Below, piece by piece: positions 17,460 through 25,684 of a stretch of 64,000 nucleotides of DNA. The position numbers and the translations under genes were made by a program. Location: assembly GCF_000160115.1 (NCBI RefSeq), contig NZ_GG665867.1:362053-426052 (forward strand). Reading direction: 5' to 3'. The notes beneath the pieces are model-generated. The model saw only the letters and a program-made list of their open reading frames with translations, made no database searches and was not told the DNA's origin. The stretch is from Shuttleworthella satelles DSM 14600 (GTDB taxonomy: Bacteria > Bacillota > Clostridia > Lachnospirales > Lachnospiraceae). Numbering within the stretch: position 1 is the first letter of the stretch; the number at the start of each line of letters is the position of its first letter.

Positions 17460-18836
17460 TTACGCTTCGCACGCCTTTTGTGCGTCCTGCCTGCCGTCTG
17501 TGAGTTTCCGTATCTCCTCTAAAAAATCATGTCCTTTGGGAACAAGGGGCGTATAAAATTCAGATATGACGCTTGTTCCCACATCAACATAGCCACGCCC
17601 TTTGATTTGTTTTGAGAAGAAATCCTTTTGCACATCACTTCCAAACATCATGCCGTATCCCATTTCAGACATACGACCTAAAGCTACTCTGAAATGAAAC
17701 TGGTCACGGATTCCGTCGCCAAGGTATTTTGCGTCCGGTCTTTGACAGGCTAATATTAGGAAAAATCCTGCCTGACGACCTAACATGACAATCTGCTTTA
17801 ATTTATTTAAGACGGCAGTATTCTCCTTTGTTCCCAGCATTTCCATAAAAGCGACATATTCATCAAAAATCAGGAAATGAGCCGGAAGCCCCAAGTAGGA
17901 ATAATTTTCGCCTGTTTTATAGTTTTCCATTTCTTTCATGGCGAGGCTTCGCTTCACCATTTCTTCATAGAATCTGTCAATGCAGGAAAGGATATCTTCC
18001 TTTTGAAAATACACCTCTTTCATAACAGAGCCTAAGTCGGCAAGATCGGCATTTTTCGGGTCAAGGATATACAGCTTTGCATTTGTACGGAGCAGGGCTT
18101 CAATCAGTGTCAGGATAAAATAGGTTTTACCGCCGCCTGTACCACCGGCAATTAACATATGAGGGAGCTTGTCATATTCCCACCATATATTTTTCATAAG
18201 GCGTAGCTTTCCGCTTTTTGCCTGTACCTCGTCAATGGAAATACGATTGGCAATCATGTCATAAAGCAGGGTATATTCCACATAGGAATCTTTCAGCTCC
18301 TTTTCGGTCAGCTCACAATATAAGCCGCTCTCCAGCTTTTTCTCCAAATGCAGGAGCTGTTCCTGATACTTGCCCAGCGTAATTTCTACACGTATCTGAA
18401 TCAGACCGTTTTTCATGCGGTAATAGACTTTCGGGAAGTAGCTTATCTTTTCTCTTGTCCGGCTGGAAGAATCTTTAAAAATCCCCTCTGATTTTACCTG
18501 CTTTGCTTCATACCATTTGTTTTCCAGTATCATTCTGGCTAATTTCTGACGATGATAGAGCTGTTTTATCCAGTCATAGCGATAGCGTTTAATCACCAAA
18601 ACAAGCAGCAGGCAGATAACACCGGAGCTAATACAGCTTATGGAAAGATAGGGAACATTGATTTCACCTGCTTTTGGTAAATGAAAATCCTGCCAGTTTA
18701 TCTCTGAGATTGTCTTTGCATGAAACAGGGCAACAACAAGAATAAAAACCGGCAGGAATATTGATACGGCTGTATGAAAGACCAAATCCTTATCGCTTGG
18801 TCGAATCCGTTTACCGGAAAGAAGCCACTGTTTCAT
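17460..18836 (-). CDS. orf21: FtsK/TcpA coupling protein (Orf21)
   Basis: A 458-residue DNA translocase/coupling protein that brings the relaxed strand to the channel. Two N-terminal membrane segments precede an FtsK/SpoIIIE ATPase: Walker A IAGGTGGGKTYFILTL (near residue 235) and Walker B HFLIFDEYVAFME. Confidence 0.93.
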   Translation of the reverse strand: MKQWLLSGKRIRPSDKDLVFHTAVSIFLPVFILVVALFHAKTISEINWQDFHLPKAGEINVPYLSISCISSGVICLLLVLVIKRYRYDWIKQLYHRQKLARMILENKWYEAKQVKSEGIFKDSSSRTREKISYFPKVYYRMKNGLIQIRVEITLGKYQEQLLHLEKKLESGLYCELTEKELKDSYVEYTLLYDMIANRISIDEVQAKSGKLRLMKNIWWEYDKLPHMLIAGGTGGGKTYFILTLIEALLRTNAKLYILDPKNADLADLGSVMKEVYFQKEDILSCIDRFYEEMVKRSLAMKEMENYKTGENYSYLGLPAHFLIFDEYVAFMEMLGTKENTAVLNKLKQIVMLGRQAGFFLILACQRPDAKYLGDGIRDQFHFRVALGRMSEMGYGMMFGSDVQKDFFSKQIKGRGYVDVGTSVISEFYTPLVPKGHDFLEEIRKLTDGRQDAQKACEA

Positions 18837-18871
18837 GTGCCTGTTTCTCCTTTCGATTTGCGTTCTTTACC

Positions 18872-19252
18872 TTACTTTTCAGATATGGGTTCTTTTTTAG
18901 GAGCTTCCCTCTTGAAATTTCCTGAATCCTTCGCCGGCACAATATCATCTGCCTTGATATACCAGTCCACCTCTGCTCCCTGAAAGGTTGCGGTCGCTAC
19001 CGTATCGGCTACCGGATTGATAAGCTCTACATGTGCGTTATAGTCAAATTCTTTCAGCGGAACGCTTGCAGGAATGCTCACCTGAATCATTCGTCCCTGT
19101 CCTTTGGATTTGAGGTCATAGGTACGCTCCTTAATTTCTTCCGAAAGCGTGCCATCTTCCTTTTGAATGCGTACCTCACGGCGAAGTGCGGAGAATTTCA
19201 ACTCTCCAAATGTCGCTTCCTTTTCTAAGACGATACCGTTTGCTAATCTCAT
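18872..19252 (-). CDS. orf22: Tn916 Orf22-like protein (YdcP family)
   Basis: A 126-residue protein of the YdcP-like family found at the head of Tn916 and ICEBs1 transfer operons. It is distantly similar to orf23, with a shared core (FGELKFS against FGNLEFAG). In related ICEs these proteins are reported to support element replication. Confidence 0.8.
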   Translation of the reverse strand: MRLANGIVLEKEATFGELKFSALRREVRIQKEDGTLSEEIKERTYDLKSKGQGRMIQVSIPASVPLKEFDYNAHVELINPVADTVATATFQGAEVDWYIKADDIVPAKDSGNFKREAPKKEPISEK

Positions 19253-19268
19253 TTCTTTTCCTCGCTTT

Positions 19269-19583
19269 CTATGCCTTTATCATGTCGTCGGCTTCCAGAA
19301 TGTAATTGGTAAATCCTCGTGTGCCGATTTTATATCCCTCTGCTCTGATACGGGGATGGATGAGTTTTACTTTTTCCTCAAAGGCAAAGTTCTTTTCGCC
19401 TGCTTCTGCCGGAAGTATCACGATAATATCGTCTGCTCTCTGCACATCGGAATAGAGGTTGTAGCTTCTTGATAAGACCGTAAGCTGTCCGTTGATTCTT
19501 CTTTGTATGACTTTATCCTCACCGGCAAATTCTAAGTTTCCAAAAGTCTTTTCCATGTTGGGAATAACAAATTTTAGTTCCAT
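19269..19583 (-). CDS. orf23: Tn916 Orf23-like protein (YdcP family)
   Basis: A 104-residue protein starting MELKFVIPNMEKTFG at 19,583, where AGGACG gives a ribosome site. A longer frame to 19,754 has no such signal. First gene of the transfer operon; orf24 is not seen. Confidence 0.8.
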   Translation of the reverse strand: MELKFVIPNMEKTFGNLEFAGEDKVIQRRINGQLTVLSRSYNLYSDVQRADDIIVILPAEAGEKNFAFEEKVKLIHPRIRAEGYKIGTRGFTNYILEADDMIKA

Positions 19584-19896
19584 ATTTTTTCGTCCTTTCT
19601 GTGATTTATTGATTTTTATGTTTTCAGCGTATCTTTCGTAGGAGAACGACATTTCCTTTCCAAAGTTTTTCTTTCCATCATTATCACGACCTTTCAAATT
19701 AAATACAAAAATAGACACCTCATTGTTGAAGTGTCTACCTTTATGAATATTCAATTTGTGCTGGAGGTATCTATTAAATCTTCACCTTTCAAGGAAAATC
19801 GTCGTACCAAAGCTCATTCATACGTAGTAAATCAGTAGTAATTTAATTGGTTTTATCCTTGATAAGGTGCAGTGTCTCCAGTGTTTATGCAGATAA
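19584..19896. other. Leader and end region of the Tn916-like element
   Basis: About 310 bases without a gene. It contains a hairpin (TAGACAC/GTGTCTA, about 19,711-19,737), the Int arm-site-like repeats GTAGTAAAT (19,824-19,832) and GTAGTAATT (19,835-19,843), and the terminal inverted repeat at 19,892-19,900. The promoter for the transfer operon should lie here, but no strong -35/-10 pair was found. Confidence 0.55.
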
Positions 19897-19900
19897 TTGG
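19892..19900. repeat. Terminal inverted repeat core, transfer-gene end
   Basis: GATAATTGG is the inverse of CCAATTATC at 3264-3272 and marks the other end of the Tn916-like element. The element boundary lies 6-20 bases further right. Confidence 0.7.
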
Positions 19901-19923
19901 GATTTTATGATGTTTTTAAGTTT

Positions 19924-21171
19924 AAAAATAAAAGAAGTGCTATTAATGAACTCTTATCAGAATCATTTCCTTCTAATAAAAAACCAACGGAAAATCATAG
20001 AATACTATCACAGCTTCCAATTTCCACATATTGGACAACAAATTTTGATACGTTAATTGAGGATGCGTTGAAAAAGAATAATAAAAATGTTTCTGTAAGA
20101 AAGGATGATAAGGATTTACAGCTTTCATACAAAAATTATGATGCAGTTGTATATAAAATGCATGGAGATATTCAATGTCCATCTGAAGCAGTAATAACTA
20201 GAGATGATTATGAAGAATATGGAGTTAATAGTAGAAAATTATTTAGAGATGTTTTAGAAGGAACATTATTAACAAAAACTTTTTTGTTTTTAGGATTTAG
20301 CTTTAGTGATCCTAATTTTAATTTTGTACTCAGCAAAATGAGAGTTTTATTGGGGGATGATAATAGACCGCATTATTATATATTAAAAAAAATTACTGAA
20401 CCTAATAGAGACAATTTTGAAGACGAAGAATACAAAAAAGCACTAGAAGAATACAAATATGATTTAATTAAACAAGAACTGCAGATTGCAGATTTAGACA
20501 GATATGGAATAAAAATATGCTTGATTGATAGCTATGAAGAAATCACGGAGATATTAGAAATTATATTAAATAGATATAAAAGAAAAACTGTGTTCCTTTC
20601 AGGAAGTGCAGAAACTTATGCTCCGTTAGATATACAAGTAGCTAAGGATTTTATCAGGAAACTATCTTTTGAACTTGTTAAGAACGGATATAAAGTTGTT
20701 AATGGATATGGATTAGGTGTAGGGACTTATGTAATAAATGGAATCACTGAATATTGCTATGACCACAGGAATATTAAAATTGAAGATAGTTTAAAACTAA
20801 TGCCATTCCCATTAAGTGCAATAAATAGTGAGCAACTTCGGACAACTTGGGAAAAATATAGAGAAGAAATGATTTCCCAATGTGGTATAGCAATATATAT
20901 GTTTGGTAATAAACAAAAGGATGGAGAAATTATTAAAGCTGATGGTGTAAAAAGAGAATTTAATATTGCTGAATCATATCAATTAGTGAATATACCATTA
21001 GCATTTACTGGGTCTATGGCTCAGGAATTATATTCTGAAAATGGTGATATGGTTGAAAATGTTTTAAATAATGATGAAATTGAGTATATTGCTAATTTTC
21101 ATGATATAGACACTAATGTTGATAAAATAATTAAAATGATAAATAGACTTAACAATAAGGAGGAATGTTAA
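19924..21171 (+). pseudogene. thsA: thsA 3' part (rest of SIR2 plus SLOG domain)
   Basis: Continues the SIR2 domain cut at 3258: YWTTNFDTLIED carries the conserved Asn and YKMHGDI the catalytic His, followed by FLFLGFSFSDPNF. From about VFLSGSAE onward is a SLOG-type domain (GYGLGVGTYVINGITEY, MFGNKQKDG). In Thoeris the SLOG domain senses a signal nucleotide and switches on the SIR2 NADase. A TTG at 19,897 opens a frame, but eight or nine of its first codons are element DNA and the GAGLS loop is missing. So any product should be dead. It overlaps nothing and is followed by thsB after one base. Confidence 0.88.
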
Positions 21172-21172
21172 T

Positions 21173-21664
21173 ATGGCAAGAAGAGTATTTTTTAGCTTTC
21201 ATTATGATGAGGATATTAATAGATCAATGACAGTGAGAAATAGTTGGGTTACTCAAGGCAAAGAAGCTGCAGGTTTTATTGATAAGGCGGAATTTGAAAA
21301 GGTTAAAAGGAATGGTGAAAATGCTGTTTACAAATGGATAGATAAGCAACTAGAAGGAACTTCAGTTACTGTAGTCCTAATTGGCAAAGAAACATTAAAA
21401 CGTCCATTTGTCCAATATGAAATACGAAAAAGCATTGAAAGAGGAAATGCAATAATTGGGATTTATATACATAACATTAGAGATATGAGAACTCAAAGAA
21501 CATCAGTAAAGGGCAATTCACATACTGTTATTGGATACTATAATGATGATACACCTGCGTATTTTGACTCTATTTGTGATGGTTTGTATGACTATTCGCA
21601 AGACAATGGATATTATAATTTGGGAAGCTGGATCGAAAAAGCAGCACGAAAAAAAGGAAAATAA
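21173..21664 (+). CDS. thsB: ThsB-type TIR protein 1 (Thoeris)
   Basis: A 163-residue TIR-like protein closely resembling Bacillus cereus ThsB (RRVFFSFHYDEDINRS, VRNSWVTQ, SVTVVLIGKETLKRPFVQYEI, GNAIIGIYIHNI). Such proteins sense phage and make a cyclic ADP-ribose-type signal that activates ThsA. The likely catalytic Glu is in FVQYEIRKSIERG. AAGGAGG overlaps the end of thsA, and the start is one base past the thsA stop, so the operon is tight. Confidence 0.9.
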   Translation: MARRVFFSFHYDEDINRSMTVRNSWVTQGKEAAGFIDKAEFEKVKRNGENAVYKWIDKQLEGTSVTVVLIGKETLKRPFVQYEIRKSIERGNAIIGIYIHNIRDMRTQRTSVKGNSHTVIGYYNDDTPAYFDSICDGLYDYSQDNGYYNLGSWIEKAARKKGK

Positions 21665-21701
21665 CTGTAGTAAGTTGATAAAAATAGCGAGGTGATGGGT
21701 T

Positions 21702-22271
21702 ATGAAAGAGATTTTTGAGCAAGGAGAATTTAGTGAATATAGGATTAATAACTTACAAAAATCTAGGGGTGTTATTAACGAGTCTTTTGCTTTTTTTGAG
21801 GAAAAAGTTCCTGTCTTTATATCACATAAACATGATGATTTAGATGATTTAAAGGGTATTATAGGATTTCTTGAAAAAAATTTTAATGTTATTGCATATA
21901 TTGATAGTAGAGATTTATCTATGCCTAAAATAACATCTGGAGAGACTGCTGAAAAAATTAAAGATAGAATAAAAAAATGCAAAAGGTTTATTTTATTAGC
22001 CACTGATGGAGCAGTCGAATCAAAATGGTGTAATTGGGAGTTGGGATTTGCTGATGCGATTAAAGGAAAAAAAGCTGTACTTTTTCCTATGAAAGAGAAG
22101 GGGAGTAACTATAAAGGAAATGAGTATATGGAAATATATTCATATATAACATATTTCGATGGGCGAGAGGAATATGATTCAGGGAAAAAAGTGGAGGCAG
22201 GATATTATGTTATGACAAAATCTAAAGATAAAAAATCTATAATTCCACTTTCAAGTTGGCTAAAAGAGTAA
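21702..22271 (+). CDS. ThsB-like TIR protein 2
   Basis: A 189-residue protein whose TIR domain begins at about residue 33 (VPVFISHKHDDLDDLKGIIGF). It has the strand-D region RFILLATDGAVESKWCNWELGFADA, where Glu in WCNWELG is the probable catalytic residue. It belongs to a different TIR branch from the first ThsB. Thoeris loci with several TIR proteins are known; each may recognise a different phage trigger. It is 37 bases after thsB and joined directly to the next gene. Confidence 0.87.
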   Translation: MKEIFEQGEFSEYRINNLQKSRGVINESFAFFEEKVPVFISHKHDDLDDLKGIIGFLEKNFNVIAYIDSRDLSMPKITSGETAEKIKDRIKKCKRFILLATDGAVESKWCNWELGFADAIKGKKAVLFPMKEKGSNYKGNEYMEIYSYITYFDGREEYDSGKKVEAGYYVMTKSKDKKSIIPLSSWLKE

Positions 22272-23408
22272 TTGGTTATGGGAAAAACAGCAAGGCAATT
22301 TAATAAAATTTATATTGATTATAAAAAGAAATTTAAAAAGCCAATTCAACAAGTTTTGATGTTAATGCCATATACTTTTTCAGACGATGATATTGTTAAT
22401 ACATTTAAAGAGTTATATCCACATATGTGGGATGATTTGAATAAACAGTATAATTTTTGGCATAACAAAAATATGGTTCTGATTAAGTATGGGAAAAAGA
22501 GCAGATATAATTTTAGAAAACCATATAATTTTATTTTAGATTGTGCTTTTCATAGTGTGAATAAACTTAGAAAAGATAAGAACAGAATTATTTTGGGAAA
22601 AGATGAGGTGGGAAATTTAAAGAATGAAATAAAGCAGCTATCAAAATCCAAATTTGATAAAAGAAAACAAAAAGTCGACGGCACATTAAGATTTATTCAA
22701 GAAATAGAACCATCATATACATCATTTTTTATAGATAGATATTTTAATACTTACGACTTGCATCAAAAATTAGAGATAATGAGAGAGCTTTCAAAATATA
22801 AATCATCAAATATTACGGAGTTTTTTTACAAGGTTAATTCATGTACGAGAAATTTTTCTTTAAAAATAGAAGCCCAAAACTATATTCAATCTATTGGATT
22901 ACCATTTATGTTAAGACGTAAGAAAAAAGGTAAGAAAAATTATATTGATAACGAAATTGTAAAAAACAATTCAGGTCCTGAAGTTTTAAAACAGAGACTG
23001 TACGTAGATGATTTAGAAAAGGTGAAAAGATTTGATGTTTTTATATCTCATAACTCTAGTGATATGAATCAAATAGTTGAATTATATAAAAACCTAAATA
23101 CAAAAGGATATGTGGCTTATATAGATTGGGTTAATGATAAATATGATTTGAAACGAGAATGGTGTAATGCTTCAACATCAGAAATTATTAAGCTAAGAAT
23201 ACAGCAAAGTAAGATTTTTATAATCTTTTTAACAGAATCAACATTTAAATCGCAGTGGTGTCCATGGGAACTTGGATATGCAGATGCTTTGAATAAAAAA
23301 ATTTATGTTTATATTTCACCTAATTTTAAAAATGTAGATATTCCTATTTTCTATAGAAGTTACACTGAAATAAAAAGTGTTGATGAAATTATAATAGAAA
23401 ATAATTAA
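22272..23408 (+). CDS. ThsB-like TIR protein 3 with long N-terminal domain
   Basis: A 378-residue protein. Residues about 250-375 are a TIR domain (KRFDVFISHNSSDMNQIVELY; FLTESTFKSQWCPWELGYADAL with the probable catalytic Glu). Residues 1-245 are basic and helical and match no family I recognise. Start: GTG or ATG near 22,272-22,278 right after the previous stop, with no clear independent ribosome site, so it is coupled to TIR protein 2. The N-terminal part could be the phage-sensing module. Confidence 0.82.
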   Translation: MVMGKTARQFNKIYIDYKKKFKKPIQQVLMLMPYTFSDDDIVNTFKELYPHMWDDLNKQYNFWHNKNMVLIKYGKKSRYNFRKPYNFILDCAFHSVNKLRKDKNRIILGKDEVGNLKNEIKQLSKSKFDKRKQKVDGTLRFIQEIEPSYTSFFIDRYFNTYDLHQKLEIMRELSKYKSSNITEFFYKVNSCTRNFSLKIEAQNYIQSIGLPFMLRRKKKGKKNYIDNEIVKNNSGPEVLKQRLYVDDLEKVKRFDVFISHNSSDMNQIVELYKNLNTKGYVAYIDWVNDKYDLKREWCNASTSEIIKLRIQQSKIFIIFLTESTFKSQWCPWELGYADALNKKIYVYISPNFKNVDIPIFYRSYTEIKSVDEIIIENN

Positions 23409-23432
23409 AGAAATATGAGTTGTGTGAATGTA

Positions 23433-23460
23433 AAGGAGATGGTTACCTCTCCATCTCCTT
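23433..23460. terminator. Convergent hairpin between the Thoeris operon and the relaxase
   Basis: AAGGAGATGG (23,433-23,442) and CCATCTCCTT (23,451-23,460) form a perfect 10-bp stem that overlaps the relaxase stop. No long T run on either side, so termination is plausible but not certain. Confidence 0.5.
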
Positions 23461-24774
23461 GCCCATATATTTCTCATAATTTTTTCTGATTTGATACAGT
23501 TTTTTCATGTCAGATTTTGATGAAGAATACTCTTGCATTAGGGTATTCTTTTTTTCGTGAAGTAAATCAAGCTCTTTCAAAATAGCTTTAGAATTAGGTA
23601 GTTTGGAGTAAGATTTTTTTAGGTCTGCAATGGCATTTTGGTACAAGATAATCTGTGATTTGTACTCTTCATAGAATGCCTTATCAGACGGCTCTTTATT
23701 ATAAGTTAGATAGATTTGGCGATACTTTGTAACGCTATGAACTTGCTCCATAGTAGATGATAAGGTAGAAATTTTGCTATCAATCACTTTGATTTTATCT
23801 TGTAAGCTCTGCCTTTCTTCAGCACTTTCCTTGATGAAATTATCAAGTTGAGCGAGGGATTTAAAACCAAGTTCATGCATCAAAATGACGGTATCGGCAG
23901 CTGTTTTAAGGTTATGTTTGGTTGCCCAATATTCATAGCCTTTGCTTTCTTTTACTTTAACATTTGTGTTCATATCAATAACATTGCCAATGCGTTTTTT
24001 GACGGCAGGGGTTTTAATAGACGATATTTCTGCAATGCGTTCTTTTAACCTTTCTTCAGTATAATCTTCTCCGATTGTTTTAGATCTTGTAAATCTCGGC
24101 TTATCTTTCGGTTTAAAAGCAATGTGTTTGCCATACTTAATTTCATAGCCAAGATCAGCCATTGTCTTTAGAAAATCGTCCCAATCCTTAGACTGTTTAA
24201 TCATTCTGTCAATGTCAAATTGAAGTCTACTTTTCCAAGAAGTACCACGCTTTGCCTGTTCATTCTCATACCAAGATTTACCGTTAGTCTTGTATTTTTT
24301 CTTATAATTTTCGTAAAACTCATCAATGACAGATAGGTTGTTTTCTTTGCATAGCTTATCGCTTTGATACCTGATTTGATGATAGCTTTTCTTGTTGGAT
24401 TGGTAGCATCTACCCGTTACCATATTTACATTATTGAAGATGATGTGATTGTGAATATGTCCTTTGTCTATGTGAGTAGATAAGACAAATTCATACTCAT
24501 TTTTTAATATCTTTTTACACAGCTCCATGCCGATCTGGTGTGCTATTTCAGGCGTAGTTTCTCCCGGTAAAAAGGATTGAATAAGATGTCTTGCAAGAAC
24601 ATTTCCCTTTGTTCCTACATCATTTCGTGTCCTTAAAAATTGTGTATGGGCAGTTTCTTGATGGCATTTATGAGTGCTGACTAAAATCTGCTCATCTGTT
24701 TTATCTCCATTTACAATGTAGTCGATAGCAAGATTAAGAGTCGATTTTATTGGATGTATTTTTGTAATAGCCAT
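23443..24774 (-). CDS. MOBP-type relaxase of the outer ICE
   Basis: A 443-residue relaxase/mobilisation nuclease. The metal-binding His motif is STHIDKGHIHNHIIFNNVN (near residue 100). A Tyr early in the chain (LAIDYIVNG) is a nick-residue candidate. The C-terminal half is helical and probably coiled coil. It nicks oriT and pilots the strand. It follows mobC after five bases. Note that the outer ICE now carries a second, unrelated relaxase inside the Tn916-like insert. Confidence 0.88.
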   Translation of the reverse strand: MAITKIHPIKSTLNLAIDYIVNGDKTDEQILVSTHKCHQETAHTQFLRTRNDVGTKGNVLARHLIQSFLPGETTPEIAHQIGMELCKKILKNEYEFVLSTHIDKGHIHNHIIFNNVNMVTGRCYQSNKKSYHQIRYQSDKLCKENNLSVIDEFYENYKKKYKTNGKSWYENEQAKRGTSWKSRLQFDIDRMIKQSKDWDDFLKTMADLGYEIKYGKHIAFKPKDKPRFTRSKTIGEDYTEERLKERIAEISSIKTPAVKKRIGNVIDMNTNVKVKESKGYEYWATKHNLKTAADTVILMHELGFKSLAQLDNFIKESAEERQSLQDKIKVIDSKISTLSSTMEQVHSVTKYRQIYLTYNKEPSDKAFYEEYKSQIILYQNAIADLKKSYSKLPNSKAILKELDLLHEKKNTLMQEYSSSKSDMKKLYQIRKNYEKYMGKEMER

Positions 24775-24779
24775 AAAAA

Positions 24780-25130
24780 CTAATCACCTCCCGAAGTCCT
24801 GTTGAGCAGCAGCGAATGAATTTGCCATAGCTCTTTTGAGAAATGTTCAATCTCTTTTTTTATGTCATTGATGTCCTCTTTATAGATTATGCCTGTTGAA
24901 TTAACTCGCTTTGCAATCTGATTGATGTTGTTTGTAGCATTGGAAAGCAAGCCTTGTAAATCTCTGAAAGGTTCTAAATCTACTTGATATATTTCCTTTT
25001 CTAAAACGCATTTGCGGATAAAATGGCTCATATTTCTGCACTTCGCAAGTTTTCGTTTCTCTTCAAAAAGAGTCTTTTCTTCTTCGGTCAATTTAATTTC
25101 AAGTCTTTCATTTCGTATTCTATTTGCCAT
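24780..25130 (-). CDS. mobC: MobC-like relaxosome protein
   Basis: A 116-residue accessory protein with an N-terminal ribbon-helix-helix-like part (RLEIKLTEEEKTLFEEKRKLAKCRNMS) and the MobC stretch LSNATNNINQIAKRVNSTG. It helps melt oriT and load the relaxase. AGGAGG precedes ATG 25,130. Confidence 0.85.
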   Translation of the reverse strand: MANRIRNERLEIKLTEEEKTLFEEKRKLAKCRNMSHFIRKCVLEKEIYQVDLEPFRDLQGLLSNATNNINQIAKRVNSTGIIYKEDINDIKKEIEHFSKELWQIHSLLLNRTSGGD

Positions 25131-25149
25131 AGGTAATTCCTCCTTTAGA

Positions 25150-25345
25150 TGTATTTCGGGGTCTTAGGGTTCTCCCTAACAAGTCAAAAATTGATAAAAA
25201 AAGAAGCAGATCCCAAAGGGCTGCTTCATCAAATTTTCCGTAAGTGTCCGTACACTTACTGTGCTTGCTACAAAAGAATAATTAAGGTAGCAGGCATTAA
25301 GCATGTTTTAAATTTTAATTATATTATACCACAAAAGAGTAATTA
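25150..25345. other. Candidate oriT of the outer ICE
   Basis: Upstream of mobC, where oriT normally sits in MobC/MOBP modules. GTAAGTGT (25,240-25,247) and ACACTTAC (25,252-25,259) form a perfect inverted repeat with a 4-base loop. GAAGCAG/CTGCTTC (25,203-25,227) forms a second hairpin with CCC/GGG inside. The nick site is not determinable by eye. Confidence 0.55.
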
Positions 25346-25417
25346 ACTTAAATTTCGATATAAAAGTTGAGGTTTCATGATAGTTGATTTTCGGCTAAAA
25401 AATCAACCAATAGTTTC

Positions 25418-25447
25418 TTGAAAGTTAATAAAGTTAACTGCTATAAT
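25418..25447 (+). promoter_or_regulatory. Promoter of the ABC transporter cassette
   Basis: TTGAAA (25,418-25,423) and TATAAT (25,442-25,447) with an 18-base spacer, 37 bases before the first start. Just upstream, GTTGATTTT and AAAATCAAC form an inverted repeat (about 25,383-25,407) that may be the operator for the cassette's XRE regulator. Confidence 0.65.
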
Positions 25448-25483
25448 ATAAATAACATAAGGATAATGTAAGGAGGACTTAAA

Positions 25484-25684
25484 ATGGAGTTTATTAGAGA
25501 ATATTTACCAATATTAATACCGATAGTTGTTTTGGAAATTGGGCTTATGATTTACGCATTGAGCCATGTATTAAAACACAACAAGTTTAAATTTGGAAAC
25601 AAGACAATGTGGATTGTTATAGTTGTTTTAATACAAATTATTGGTCCTATTTTGTATCTAACGATAGGAAAGGATAATGAATAA
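25484..25684 (+). CDS. PLDc_N-domain small membrane protein
   Basis: A 66-residue protein with two membrane helices and the phospholipase D nuclease N-terminal pattern (ends IIGPILYLTIGKDNE). Such proteins often accompany ABC exporters in Firmicutes. AAGGAGG precedes ATG, and its TAA overlaps the next ATG (TAATG). Confidence 0.82.
   Translation: MEFIREYLPILIPIVVLEIGLMIYALSHVLKHNKFKFGNKTMWIVIVVLIQIIGPILYLTIGKDNE

Larger units (their letters stand above)
3253..19923. mobile_element. Tn916-family ICE without tet(M), inserted in thsA
   Basis: On the minus strand the order is orf23, orf22, orf21, orf20, orf19, orf18, orf17, orf16, orf15, orf14, orf13, cargo, orf7, orf8, xis, int: the Tn916 plan. 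The ends carry an imperfect inverted repeat. CCAATTATC at 3264-3272 faces GATAATTGG at 19892-19900, with further similarity outward. Int arm-site-like GTAGTAAAT repeats lie near both ends (3400-3408, 19824-19832 and 19835-19843). Exact end bases are uncertain by several bases because 6-base coupling sequences cannot be told apart here. tet(M), its leader and orf9 are absent; a TetR/hydrolase cargo fills that slot. Confidence 0.92.

Noticed and set aside
19897-19923. TTG 19,897 as a true start of a standalone protein
   Set aside because: The first eight or nine codons are element DNA, there is no good ribosome site, and the rest is the second half of thsA.
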